Assembly: GCF_900128985.1 (NCBI RefSeq)
Contig: NZ_FQUC01000022.1
Location: 1-47,801, forward strand
Direction: 5' to 3'
DNA from: Indolivaga macrotermitis
GTDB lineage: Bacteria; Bacteroidota; Bacteroidia; Bacteroidales; Dysgonomonadaceae
DNA: 47,801 nucleotides
In this document: positions 17,797-25,233 of the stretch, piece after piece
Position numbering within the stretch: position 1 is the stretch's first letter
Layout: each line of letters opens with the position of its first letter
The notes under the pieces: model-generated
The model's input: only the letters and a program-made list of their open reading frames with translations
Databases searched by the model: none
Told to the model about the DNA's origin: nothing
Position numbers and translations under genes: made by a program

Positions 17797-18270
17797 TTAG
17801 GTACGAGCTTTTATGTAGTAGTTTACATATACATTTATAGGTCTGGTTTCTTTGTCCCCTCCTTTGGTACAGGTATTTTGTTCTATGGTTTTTGTGTTAT
17901 CATTATATCCGATATTATCACCTTTTGTAACTCCGTGTGTTCCCTTATCGGAAGTAGGGAGATGTGGAATATTAGCTGAGAAAGATGTACCATTCGGCTT
18001 TTTTGTGCTACAGTCTTCGAACAGTCCCGGACCTAAAGTTTCCAGATTAGTTCCGGCTTTGGCTCCGCGCAGAAATTCACCCCGATAATCGGGTATCCGG
18101 AATGTTCCTTTTTGCTTATCTTCTCCGTATCTGTTGCCGATTATATCAAAAAGTTCGGCATATTCTGCCTTCGAAAGGTTCTGTCCATCACATGGAAGCC
18201 AACGATCATTCTTTGGTAAGTCATTTCCTTGCAACAAAATGGCACCTATCGGAAAAATATCTTTATTCAT
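17797..18270 (-). CDS. Phage tail-collar domain protein (single domain)
   Basis: 157 residues from MNKDIFPIGAILLQGNDLPK. The same frame extends upstream to 18345, but that adds residues overlapping the previous gene's end, so the start at 18270 is chosen. The collar domain is clear: PIGAI, then WLPCDGQNLSKAEYAELFDI, IGNRYG, FRIPDYRGEFLRGAK, and a close GGDKETRPINVYVNYYIK. The family includes short-tail-fibre proteins of phages and the microcystin-dependent (Mdp) proteins of bacteria, where the domain trimerises as a fibre foot. It is 41 bases downstream of a protein with two such domains and 24 bases upstream of the LamG giant, so the three are almost surely one operon. Confidence 0.9.
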   Translation of the reverse strand: MNKDIFPIGAILLQGNDLPKNDRWLPCDGQNLSKAEYAELFDIIGNRYGEDKQKGTFRIPDYRGEFLRGAKAGTNLETLGPGLFEDCSTKKPNGTSFSANIPHLPTSDKGTHGVTKGDNIGYNDNTKTIEQNTCTKGGDKETRPINVYVNYYIKART

Positions 18271-18311
18271 CTTACTCGTTTTTTTAGTTATAAAATCCTC
18301 TAAGTAGTTAA

Positions 18312-19385
18312 TCAGCGGAAACGGATATAATAATCTACGCTCCAATTCCGGGGTCTTGTTTCAGAATCTCCGCCTCCGGTGGCAACATTTACATTATTTA
18401 CTACACCACTATTCCATATAAAAGCGTCTTTTGCTGTTCCGGAAATAATGGAGCTACCTTCTTTTGAGGGCAAACCAGGTATTGTAGTAACAAAATCATT
18501 CATCGGATAGGCTGTGGCATCATTTTGTTTAGAGCCAACAGCATTGCCTATGTTTCCTCCTGCCAAAGAAGTTTCCCTTTTTCCGGCATCAGGATCACGA
18601 TTGGTATTTTCGCTTACTCCTCTTAGAAAATAGTCTCTGTAATCAGGTAAATTAAAAAGGAAATTCCCCGAACTGCCATGCGCGGTTCCTATCACTTTAT
18701 ATAATGTATCGAATGATCCTTTAGCCGACACCTCTTTCCCGTCACAAAGCATCCAATTTTGGGTCAGTTGATCCGGAATCTTTATTCCCGAAAAAGGAAT
18801 AACTGAACCTATGGGTGGAATAACATCCTCATTGTATTTGTCTTTGAATGAGTGCTTTATGATATAATATATGTATTTGTTTTTAGGGCGGGTTTCCAGA
18901 TCCCCTCCCTTACCATCGGTAGATACTCCAGCGCTGTTTCCTCCGTATTTTCCAGAGCTAGCAACATTACAGCCGGCATCAACGCTCCTGTTTACAATAT
19001 TGTTGCGATCTATACGAGCCTTGAAACTGTTCTTCGGTACGGCGGTAGCGTAACCTTGGTATGATCCAGGTTTATTTCCTATTGCACCACCGGACAAGAG
19101 TGATGTGCGGTCATTTTTATCGGGGTCATTATTTGTTGTACCGCTTGTACCGCGAATAAATACTCCGCGCAGGTCGGGTACATTAAAATGGTTATCATCC
19201 GCCTGTCCATAGTTCATTCTTATTGCATTAAAAAGTTCTCCATACTCTCCGGTACGCGCGAGTGATTGTCCGTTGCAATAGAGCCAACCCAATTCCTTGA
19301 GTTCTTTTTCCTTATCTCTATTTATAGCTCCGGCATAGGACAGGATTGTTCCTATGGGCAAAAAAACTGAAACATCTGTGTTCAT
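18312..19385 (-). CDS. Tandem tail-collar domain protein
   Basis: 357 residues with two collar domains in a row. The first has PIGTILSYAGAI near residue 11, WLYCNGQSLA, FNVPDLRGVFIRGTSG and a close GGDLETRPKNKYIYYIIK. The second, from about residue 192, has PIGSVIPFSGIK, WMLCDGKEVS, FNLPDYRDYFLRGVSE and a close GGGDSETRPRNWSVDYYIRF. All collar units in this operon share the GGD-ETRP-N signature, so the tandem arose by internal duplication or fusion. There is no signal peptide. It follows the 228-aa gene by 20 bases and precedes the single-collar gene. The likely role is a trimeric fibre or adapter component. Confidence 0.9.
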   Translation of the reverse strand: MNTDVSVFLPIGTILSYAGAINRDKEKELKELGWLYCNGQSLARTGEYGELFNAIRMNYGQADDNHFNVPDLRGVFIRGTSGTTNNDPDKNDRTSLLSGGAIGNKPGSYQGYATAVPKNSFKARIDRNNIVNRSVDAGCNVASSGKYGGNSAGVSTDGKGGDLETRPKNKYIYYIIKHSFKDKYNEDVIPPIGSVIPFSGIKIPDQLTQNWMLCDGKEVSAKGSFDTLYKVIGTAHGSSGNFLFNLPDYRDYFLRGVSENTNRDPDAGKRETSLAGGNIGNAVGSKQNDATAYPMNDFVTTIPGLPSKEGSSIISGTAKDAFIWNSGVVNNVNVATGGGDSETRPRNWSVDYYIRFR

Positions 19386-19405
19386 AGTGAGTATATTTAA
19401 GTTTA

Positions 19406-20092
19406 TTACGATTGTAAACTATTCGATATGATTTGAAGGATGTCCGAATACACTTCGGATATATTTTCCGCTGTCCAGCTCATGGCATCAAACAGCATTC
19501 GGTAGCTGGTAACAGGGTCTTCCTGCATGGCAGCATAAAGGGCATAAGCTTCCGTTTGTACACTTTCATTTCCGGTCATATAGCTGTCTTCGTATATTGT
19601 TTTGGCTTTACGGGTGGCATGCATCAGGTTACCGAGGCTGACTTCATGCCGTAACCAGGCTTGTTTTATTTGCAGAAGGTAGTCATACCGGTAGTCCTGA
19701 TTCGTGGCGTTTGTTTTTGAAAGTATTTTCCGGCACATACCGAGTCCCCAATATCCCATAATAGCTGGGGGTATCAGTTCTTGCCGGAAGAGCAACCAGC
19801 ATTTAAAATGTGGGTGTATGGTGGTTTGAAGCACTTCGGCTACCGTAAAAGAGTGTGGATTCTTCAGACCGATCCATTTCAGGAAAGTTTCTTCGTCAAA
19901 TATGTTATTGATTCCGAGGTAGACACTTTTTCGAGTATCCAGATGTTCTTTTGTGGCAAGTAATGTGGGAAGTGCGTTCCATTTTTTCAGGTCGTCGTAG
20001 GAAATCCTTTTCTCTAAGATTTTTTGTTTTTCGTTTGTAGAAATTGAATAGTCCATGTTGTATTGGGTTTTAGATGAATATAATTGAGACAT
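19406..20092 (-). CDS. Unknown helical protein, first gene of the tail-collar operon
   Basis: 228 residues starting MSQLYSSKTQYNMDYSIST; an internal Met at position 13 is an alternative start. An AAGGAAG ribosome-binding site lies 8 bases before the first ATG on the minus strand, which supports it. The protein is mostly helical, with many aromatic residues (WLLFRQELIPPAIMGYWGLG in the middle) and no transmembrane segment or signal. I do not recognise the family. Position at the head of an operon of collar and LamG proteins suggests a chaperone, assembly factor or regulatory partner, but nothing in the sequence shows this directly. Confidence 0.75.
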   Translation of the reverse strand: MSQLYSSKTQYNMDYSISTNEKQKILEKRISYDDLKKWNALPTLLATKEHLDTRKSVYLGINNIFDEETFLKWIGLKNPHSFTVAEVLQTTIHPHFKCWLLFRQELIPPAIMGYWGLGMCRKILSKTNATNQDYRYDYLLQIKQAWLRHEVSLGNLMHATRKAKTIYEDSYMTGNESVQTEAYALYAAMQEDPVTSYRMLFDAMSWTAENISEVYSDILQIISNSLQS

Positions 20093-20170
20093 TTAGTTAA
20101 CTTCCTTATATGTTTAGAAAAGTATGTATTTGAAATCTTACACCACTACATTTTGTATGGTATTTCCGTC

Positions 20171-20458
20171 CTAAATTTGAAGGTACAATCTCCTGATAAT
20201 AAAAAAGCTATTTTCCAAAAGCTTATTACAAATATGCGTAGATTCTCCCATGTCTAAATCCAATAGCCTTATAATAAAGTTTGTACCCAATAATAAAATA
20301 ACATTCATCTTAGCATCACTAGGCTCATAATCCAGACGGCAAGTCAACATTGAGTCCAAATATAAACCTCTCATTTGAACATATGTTTGAGGAAATTGTT
20401 TAAAATAATCTACAAATATTATGGCTATAGAAGATTCATTTTGACGTAAGCACCCCAA
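20171..20458 (-). CDS. Doubtful 95-residue ORF
   Basis: Frame starting MGCLRQNESSIAIIFVDYFK and ending ...ENSFFIIRRLYLQI. It is moderately protein-like, with no domain recognised. It sits upstream of the tail-collar operon on the same strand and beside a phosphoribosyltransferase remnant on the other, so it may be a leftover gene at the junction between the operon and the conjugative element. Confidence 0.25.
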   Translation of the reverse strand: MGCLRQNESSIAIIFVDYFKQFPQTYVQMRGLYLDSMLTCRLDYEPSDAKMNVILLLGTNFIIRLLDLDMGESTHICNKLLENSFFIIRRLYLQI

Positions 20459-20630
20459 ACGAGATATACAAAAAACGAGTCACATGAAGAATTTGAATTT
20501 GGCGAAATACCTACTGATAGATGATATACTTACAAGCGGAAACAGTTTTATTCAAATAAAGCGAAAATTGACAGAACTCGGAGCTAAATCCATTATTGGT
20601 ATATTTTTGGGAAAAACAATTTCAAAATAA
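20445..20630 (+). pseudogene. C-terminal remnant of a ComF-like phosphoribosyltransferase
   Basis: The plus frame is open from 20445 and reads RKHPKRDIQKTSHMKNLNLA, then KYLLIDDILTSGNSF and IQIKRKLTELGAKSIIGIFL, ending at TAA (20628-20630). LLIDDILTSGNS is the PRPP-binding loop of type I phosphoribosyltransferases (consensus hhhhDDhhTTG), and the following helix and strand also fit ComF-like proteins. The N-terminal half of the enzyme is absent and the open part is about 60 residues, so it is a truncated gene; an ATG at 20484 could still express a 48-residue fragment. It probably marks a deletion near the left edge of the conjugative-element genes. Confidence 0.7.
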
Positions 20631-21228
20631 GAACTTAGTTCTTCTTGTCTATTATAGAATCCAGTATTATTATTCAAATATTCTCTATTTTTTATTTCGA
20701 ATAAAGAGGATTGTACTTAAACTTCATATGATAATAAAACATAAAAATTATATTATAATGAATCCTGCGACCCTTCCCTCCATAGGTTATATAATCAGTA
20801 ATTCGAATACACACTATTACTGTGCATTCTATAATTACATTAATAACCTACATTTCGGAAACAGTCTCGGATAATAAACCAAGAGTAGCTACTTTCAGGC
20901 TACACTTGAGTATTAAACTTTCTACCGTATCTGATATGCTGCGACAGCATATATTTCTACTATTCTCTTTTCTAACGATGCCCTTTCCCGTTTCTACCAT
21001 AACCATTCCACGTTTGTCTGGGCGCCATCCTTGTTCGGTCTATTGTTCATCAGAGCAAAGGTATGATAGTGTTTCAGACATTCATATTCGAGCCCTGACG
21101 GGTTTCCGTAAAAATCTTCCTCTTTCCTTCGGCGAGCGTATTTATTGACGAAAAAATATGCCTGTACTGAAAGCACAATACCTTTTGTTGCTCTATGAAA
21201 CAAAAACGACCGACCTGACGGATGACGC
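20631..21228. other. Gap without a well-supported gene
   Basis: About 600 bases. Overlapping frames on both strands (20596-20874, 20822-21148 plus; 20994-21305 minus) are not persuasive. The minus frame ends with EEDFYGNPSGLEYECLKHYH and onward, which has coding-like composition and could be the tail of a degraded element gene; its N-terminal part would overlap the real gene at 21229. Confidence 0.4.
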
Positions 21229-21513
21229 ATGAAAAAAAATGTCATAATTATGAGAAACGGAAAAAACATATTGAAACAAAACTCCCTCCCCTCTGGAATC
21301 ATCATAAAATTGGGTTTGTGGGTAGCAGGGTTTGCCTTGTGTGCATGGGTGGTTGTTCATCTGAGTATAAACACATCCATAGTGTTGGGTTGTATACTTG
21401 CCTATATGGGGATATGCCTTGTATTTAAGGTAGTGAAGTTTGTACTAAAGGTCATTTTTTCGTTACTCTCCTTTATCCTCATTACCGCATTAATTCTATT
21501 ACTCATCTTTTAA
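21229..21513 (+). CDS. Small integral membrane protein of the conjugative element
   Basis: 94 residues. After a basic N-terminus (MKKNVIIMRNGKNILKQNS) come about three hydrophobic segments: IIIKLGLWVAGFALCAWVVV, TSIVLGCILAYMGICLVFKV, and VLKVIFSLLSFILITALILL. An internal Met at residue 8 (21250) is an alternative start. It is the first of five plus-strand genes (21229-24978) that converge on the end of the tra operon; the next gene begins 11 bases downstream. No family is recognised. It is likely an inner-membrane accessory protein of the element. Confidence 0.7.
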   Translation: MKKNVIIMRNGKNILKQNSLPSGIIIKLGLWVAGFALCAWVVVHLSINTSIVLGCILAYMGICLVFKVVKFVLKVIFSLLSFILITALILLLIF

Positions 21514-21524
21514 ACTTTACAGCC

Positions 21525-22583
21525 ATGACAAAATTATATTCCCTTTTCGGAGGAACAACAACAGATACGGAAGTTAAATCAGTAGAAGTCAACCAAATTA
21601 TACAAATGGAAGGCTATTCATACAGCAGGGATGTAGTCCATAAGATAACACATAACCAATTTGGCTATCATTACCACTTAATCAACCTCAGAACGCTTGA
21701 TTTCCACCAATCCGAAATAATTAAACCATTGAGTCAAAAGTTCGGTATCGGTATGTATTACGATGATAAGAACATCGAGTTTATGACCGAAGAAGAAGTA
21801 GCAGAACTCTACGCCAAGGCACAAGCCAAACGGGTAGATGAAATGGAACAGCAGAGAGCCGAAGAAAAACGCAGGGAAGAAGTTCGGGTTGTTGGTCGTG
21901 AATGGCTTCGGAACAATCTTCCTGCCGATGCAAAAGCAATTATTGTCGGTCGTCTGAAACAGGATGAATCCGATTCACAGACAGACTACTTTGCATCCTC
22001 TACCGTAAGTAATGTAATATTAGGTTTTTCCAAACACACAAGGGATATATTCTCCGAAATGCGTAAACACGCATCCAACTTTGAAGGAACAGCTTATTTA
22101 GCGGAATATAATGAAGATTACGAGCATAGGGAAAAATACTCTATGGGGGCAGGCTATTATTTAGGGGAAAGCAAATACAGAGGTTGGATAATAGAGAAAG
22201 AGCCTATCTATAACAGAGAAAGGGCAATCGAAGAATTTGCTTATACAGCAGGTTCTCCCGATGGTATTCATATTAAACCGAATAAGACAGAGAAGAATAT
22301 CAACAAAACCGATAATACCAATCCAAACGATTCGGAACAAGAGTCCATACAAATACAATCTGAGAACCTGCAATTTGAGATAGTCGATTATTCAGAGAAA
22401 GCGATTACCCTGTTCGGAGATACGAAGCCTATCAAAAACTTATTATCTGCTATGGGTGGGAAATTCAATCCAAGATTAACCCACAACAACGAAAAGAAAG
22501 CAGGATGGATATTTTCCAAAACCAAGAGAGAAGAATTAGAAGGAGTATTGAATCTGAATAATAATAATAACAACAACAAATAA
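21525..22583 (+). CDS. 352-residue accessory protein of the conjugative element
   Basis: Residues about 1-100 form a mixed alpha/beta region followed by a charged helix rich in Glu, Arg and Gln (residues about 100-130). Residues about 130-240 start REWLRNNLPADAKAIIVGRL and continue to GAGYYLGESKYRGWIIEKEP, a module also seen, to my memory, in other Bacteroidales mobile elements. After a Ser/Asn/Glu linker the C-terminal 65 residues hold ITLFGDTKPIKNLLSAMGG with KFNPRL and GWIFSKTKREEL. This pattern (GDTK..K..L...GGK.NP.L....GWIF) recurs in proteins of mobile elements and large DNA viruses and probably binds nucleic acid or protein. The end is a run of Asn encoded by an AAT/AAC microsatellite (22557-22580). 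Eight bases separate it from the PcfK-like gene. Function is unknown. Confidence 0.75.
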   Translation: MTKLYSLFGGTTTDTEVKSVEVNQIIQMEGYSYSRDVVHKITHNQFGYHYHLINLRTLDFHQSEIIKPLSQKFGIGMYYDDKNIEFMTEEEVAELYAKAQAKRVDEMEQQRAEEKRREEVRVVGREWLRNNLPADAKAIIVGRLKQDESDSQTDYFASSTVSNVILGFSKHTRDIFSEMRKHASNFEGTAYLAEYNEDYEHREKYSMGAGYYLGESKYRGWIIEKEPIYNRERAIEEFAYTAGSPDGIHIKPNKTEKNINKTDNTNPNDSEQESIQIQSENLQFEIVDYSEKAITLFGDTKPIKNLLSAMGGKFNPRLTHNNEKKAGWIFSKTKREELEGVLNLNNNNNNNK

Positions 22584-22591
22584 CTCAAGAT

Positions 22592-23005
22592 ATGAAATCA
22601 ACAGCATATTTTACAAGAACCATATTAACGTATTTAGAGCAACGGGCAGAAACAGACCCGTTGTTTGCCAAATCATTTGCAAAAACAGATAAGAACATAG
22701 ACGACTGTATCACATATATTCTGAATACAGTACAGAAAAGCGGTTGTAACGGCTTTACAGATATAGAGGTTTACTCAATGGCAGTACACTATTATGATGA
22801 AGATATTATTGAAGTCGGTAATTCTATGAATGGTTGTCATATAGCAGTCAATCATGTCGTAGAACTCACCGAAGAAGAAAAGGCAGAAGCACGTCAGGAA
22901 GCTATCAAGAAATTACAGAACGAAGCATATACCAAGATGAAACAGCCTGTTAAAAAGGCTAAAAGAGTAGAATTGAATCCACAACCCACATTATTTGATT
23001 TTTGA
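22592..23005 (+). CDS. PcfK-like protein
   Basis: 137 residues starting MKSTAYFTRTILTYLEQRAE and ending in a PTLFDF tail. The middle shows the PcfK-like features CITYILNTVQKSGCNGF, EVYSMAVHYYDEDIIEVGN and a long Lys/Glu helix. PcfK-like proteins occur next to PcfJ-like proteins in conjugative plasmids and elements of Gram-positive bacteria and Bacteroidetes; their job is not known. It lies 8 bases after the 352-aa gene and 3 bases before the PcfJ-like gene, giving an evident operon. Confidence 0.85.
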   Translation: MKSTAYFTRTILTYLEQRAETDPLFAKSFAKTDKNIDDCITYILNTVQKSGCNGFTDIEVYSMAVHYYDEDIIEVGNSMNGCHIAVNHVVELTEEEKAEARQEAIKKLQNEAYTKMKQPVKKAKRVELNPQPTLFDF

Positions 23006-23008
23006 CCT

Positions 23009-24262
23009 ATGAAACCACAAAATAAGTTCCAAGCAGCAGTTGTAGAAGCGAGTAAAAAATTACCGTCTATCACACAAGAACAGATACAATGGGGATATCA
23101 AAACTGTATCGAGCATATCGGACAGCGAACCTCCAAAGCTAAAATCACCTGTACAGAATGTAACCATGTATTCACAGGCGAGGAAGGAGAACACCAATGC
23201 CCTAATTGCAAAGCAAAATTGAAAGTTCAGACTACTAATAAGCGGATTTTTAAAAGCTGTGAATACCTATGTTTCATAACGACATGCCAAGGCTATCAGG
23301 TCATCCGCTATCTGATGATAAAATGCACGGCAAAAGCAGACTCATATCCCGAATACACTCATGCGGAAGTTATGCAACGATGGATTGCACCTGATGGCAG
23401 ATACTGCACCTTTGCAAAGCTTCGCCAAACTATGGGTACAATGTATTATGATTCGTGGATATTCAGCACACCTTTGGAGCTAAGAAGCGAAGTAGATGCT
23501 TATAACAGATTGTTCCCGTATTACTACTATCCGAAACGGCAGTTAATACCCGAACTTAAAAGAACAGGCATTAAAAAGCGTCATTTCAATCAAAGACCTT
23601 TTGATGTATACAGGGCATTATTAAAAGATAACCGAATGGAAACTTTTTTGAAATCGGGACAAACACATCTATTCAAAGCATTCCTAAGTGATACAAGCCG
23701 AAAACTCGATAATTACTGGGCATCTATTCGTATCTGCATCCGTAACGGGTATCAAATAAAAGATGCTACCATGTGGTTTGACTATATCGATTATTTACGC
23801 ATGTTCGGAAAAGACCTGCATAATGCTAAATATGTATGTCCTAATGACCTGCACAAAGAACATGACAGGTATATACAGAAGAAAGCAAAAGCCGATGCAC
23901 AGGAAGAAATCGAAAAACTACGGGAAAAGGAAGAATCATTTAGAGAAGCCAAAGCTAAATTCTTCGGACTTGTATTTTCTGACGGACATATTCAAGTACG
24001 GGTACTTGAAAGCATAGAGGAAATCATATTGGAGGGTAAGTTGATGCACCATTGTGTAGGAGGTTATTATTCAAAAATAGATTCTTTGATTCTTACCGCC
24101 TGTATTGACGGAAAGAAAATGGAAACTATTGAAGTATCACTCTCAAAACTACAAGTTATACAAAGCAGGGGTGTTTGTAACAAGAACACCGAGTACCACA
24201 ATCAAATCGTACAGCTTGTAGAAAAGAATATACCTCTTATCGAACAGAGATTGGCAGCATAA
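23009..24262 (+). CDS. PcfJ-like protein with zinc ribbon
   Basis: 417 residues. Near residues 49-71 is a zinc-ribbon pattern CTEC...CPNC (TCTECNHVFTGEEGEHQCPN). The C-terminal part carries the PcfJ signature KLMHHCVGGYYSKID (about residues 345-360), followed by a beta-rich end (METIEVSLSKLQVIQSRGVC). A charged helical hinge (KKAKADAQEEIEKLREKEES) lies before it. PcfJ-like proteins accompany conjugation modules, but their biochemistry is not established; a nucleic-acid-binding role is inferred from the zinc ribbon. The gene follows PcfK by 3 bases and is followed after 29 bases by another accessory gene. Confidence 0.88.
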   Translation: MKPQNKFQAAVVEASKKLPSITQEQIQWGYQNCIEHIGQRTSKAKITCTECNHVFTGEEGEHQCPNCKAKLKVQTTNKRIFKSCEYLCFITTCQGYQVIRYLMIKCTAKADSYPEYTHAEVMQRWIAPDGRYCTFAKLRQTMGTMYYDSWIFSTPLELRSEVDAYNRLFPYYYYPKRQLIPELKRTGIKKRHFNQRPFDVYRALLKDNRMETFLKSGQTHLFKAFLSDTSRKLDNYWASIRICIRNGYQIKDATMWFDYIDYLRMFGKDLHNAKYVCPNDLHKEHDRYIQKKAKADAQEEIEKLREKEESFREAKAKFFGLVFSDGHIQVRVLESIEEIILEGKLMHHCVGGYYSKIDSLILTACIDGKKMETIEVSLSKLQVIQSRGVCNKNTEYHNQIVQLVEKNIPLIEQRLAA

Positions 24263-24291
24263 AGGAGTCGTAATATTTAATCTGTATTAAT

Positions 24292-24978
24292 ATGGCACAG
24301 GAAGTAATGGACGATTGGATGCAGTATGCTAAAGATTTGGCAAAAGCTGAACGAGAACTAAAGATAGAGCATTGGGTATATATCACTTTTGAAGTAAGGG
24401 ATGAAAACCGAAATCGGGAGATACTGCACAAAATAGATTTACCCCGAGAAATGGTAGACCGTTGGCAGTGGCTTATCGAATGGCGAAGAGCAAAACTTGT
24501 CTGTAAGTATCCACGCAAACGGATAACAGTATATCATTGTGCATACGACAAGCGTACAGGCTTACAAACAGGATTTAATTTTCTATTATCGAAAGTAGCT
24601 TCCGCAAAGGCACAGATAACAAAAGTCGAGAGGGTTATTGCCCAATATATAAAAGATGAAACACAGAATAATCTGTTCTTTGATGAAAATACAGATGAGC
24701 AGCTACTTAAAGCCAAAGCTAAGTTGGAAAAGAAAAAGAACAATTATAATGAGGCGTATGCCATTTTACAAACAGAAGTAGAAAAACATAAAAACAACAA
24801 GACTATGTATAAGCTATTTATAGGATTCAAGAAGTTAGGTGAGTTCAAAACCATATCGGAAGCCAAAAAATATGCAGATGATAGTGGATTATCGGGAACA
24901 TTCAACCTTATTGGGGATAAGTATAAGGATAGTTGGTATGTTCCGACCTATTTAAAATCTAAAGAGCAAGTGGACTGA
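24292..24978 (+). CDS. Unknown accessory protein, likely a fusion of two modules
   Basis: 228 residues. The N-terminal half (about 1-95) has the pattern VYITFEVRDENRNREILHKI and VDRWQWLIEWRRAKLVCKYP, without a family that I know. Residues about 95-165 are a coiled coil rich in Ala, Lys and Glu. The last 55 residues start at an internal Met (MYKLFIGFKKLGEFKTISEA) and end FNLIGDKYKDSWYVPTYL; they look like a separate small protein fused in frame. The stop codon lies inside the terminator stem at 24972-24989, so this is the last gene of the plus-strand operon and faces the 3' end of the tra operon. Confidence 0.75.
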   Translation: MAQEVMDDWMQYAKDLAKAERELKIEHWVYITFEVRDENRNREILHKIDLPREMVDRWQWLIEWRRAKLVCKYPRKRITVYHCAYDKRTGLQTGFNFLLSKVASAKAQITKVERVIAQYIKDETQNNLFFDENTDEQLLKAKAKLEKKKNNYNEAYAILQTEVEKHKNNKTMYKLFIGFKKLGEFKTISEAKKYADDSGLSGTFNLIGDKYKDSWYVPTYLKSKEQVD

Positions 24979-25000
24979 TTTTTCAGTCCGTTTCTTTTTT
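24972..25000 (+). terminator. Intrinsic terminator of the PcfK/PcfJ operon
   Basis: Stem GGACTGA / TCAGTCC with loop TTTT (24972-24989), followed by GTTTCTTTTTT. It overlaps the stop codon of the gene ending at 24978. Confidence 0.85.
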
Positions 25001-25087
25001 CAATGAGCCTGTGCGGGTAAAAAAGAAACAAAAACCGAGGTGAGATTCCCTTTAATTTTATCCTAGTAAGATTAAACAAACAGTAGC

Positions 25088-25115
25088 AAAAAGGCTATTT
25101 TTAAACAAAATAGCC
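25088..25115 (-). terminator. Intrinsic terminator of the tra operon
   Basis: Stem GGCTATTTT / AAAATAGCC with a 5-base loop (25093-25115). On the minus strand it is followed by TTTTTGC, so it ends the tra operon just after the 35-codon mini-gene; on the plus strand it is a weaker second terminator. Confidence 0.85.
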
Positions 25116-25125
25116 CTTTCTTAAT

Positions 25126-25233
25126 TTATTCAATTTCCTCTCCCCACAACTCTGTATCACTTTTTACAGTCAGATACGAATAAATCATATTTATCCAACT
25201 GATAATATACGAAACCACCATCATTGTCATCAT
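25126..25233 (-). CDS. 35-residue membrane mini-protein after TraQ
   Basis: A short ORF, MMTMMVVSYIISWINMIYSY then LTVKSDTELWGEEIE. Its ATG overlaps the stop of the TraQ gene (ATGA at 25230-25233), a classic sign of translational coupling. Residues about 4-21 form one hydrophobic membrane segment; the tail is acidic. It lies between traQ and the operon terminator. Not a family that I know; possibly a small inner-membrane accessory or entry-exclusion-like peptide, which is a guess. Confidence 0.55.
   Translation of the reverse strand: MMTMMVVSYIISWINMIYSYLTVKSDTELWGEEIE

Noticed and set aside
10564-20092. Prophage
   Set aside because: Apart from collar domains there are no capsid, portal, terminase, sheath, baseplate or lysis genes in the window.
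20994-21305. 103-aa minus ORF ending in a coding-like stretch
   Set aside because: Overlaps the start of the plus-strand membrane-protein gene and its N-terminal half is low quality; perhaps a relic, not a gene.
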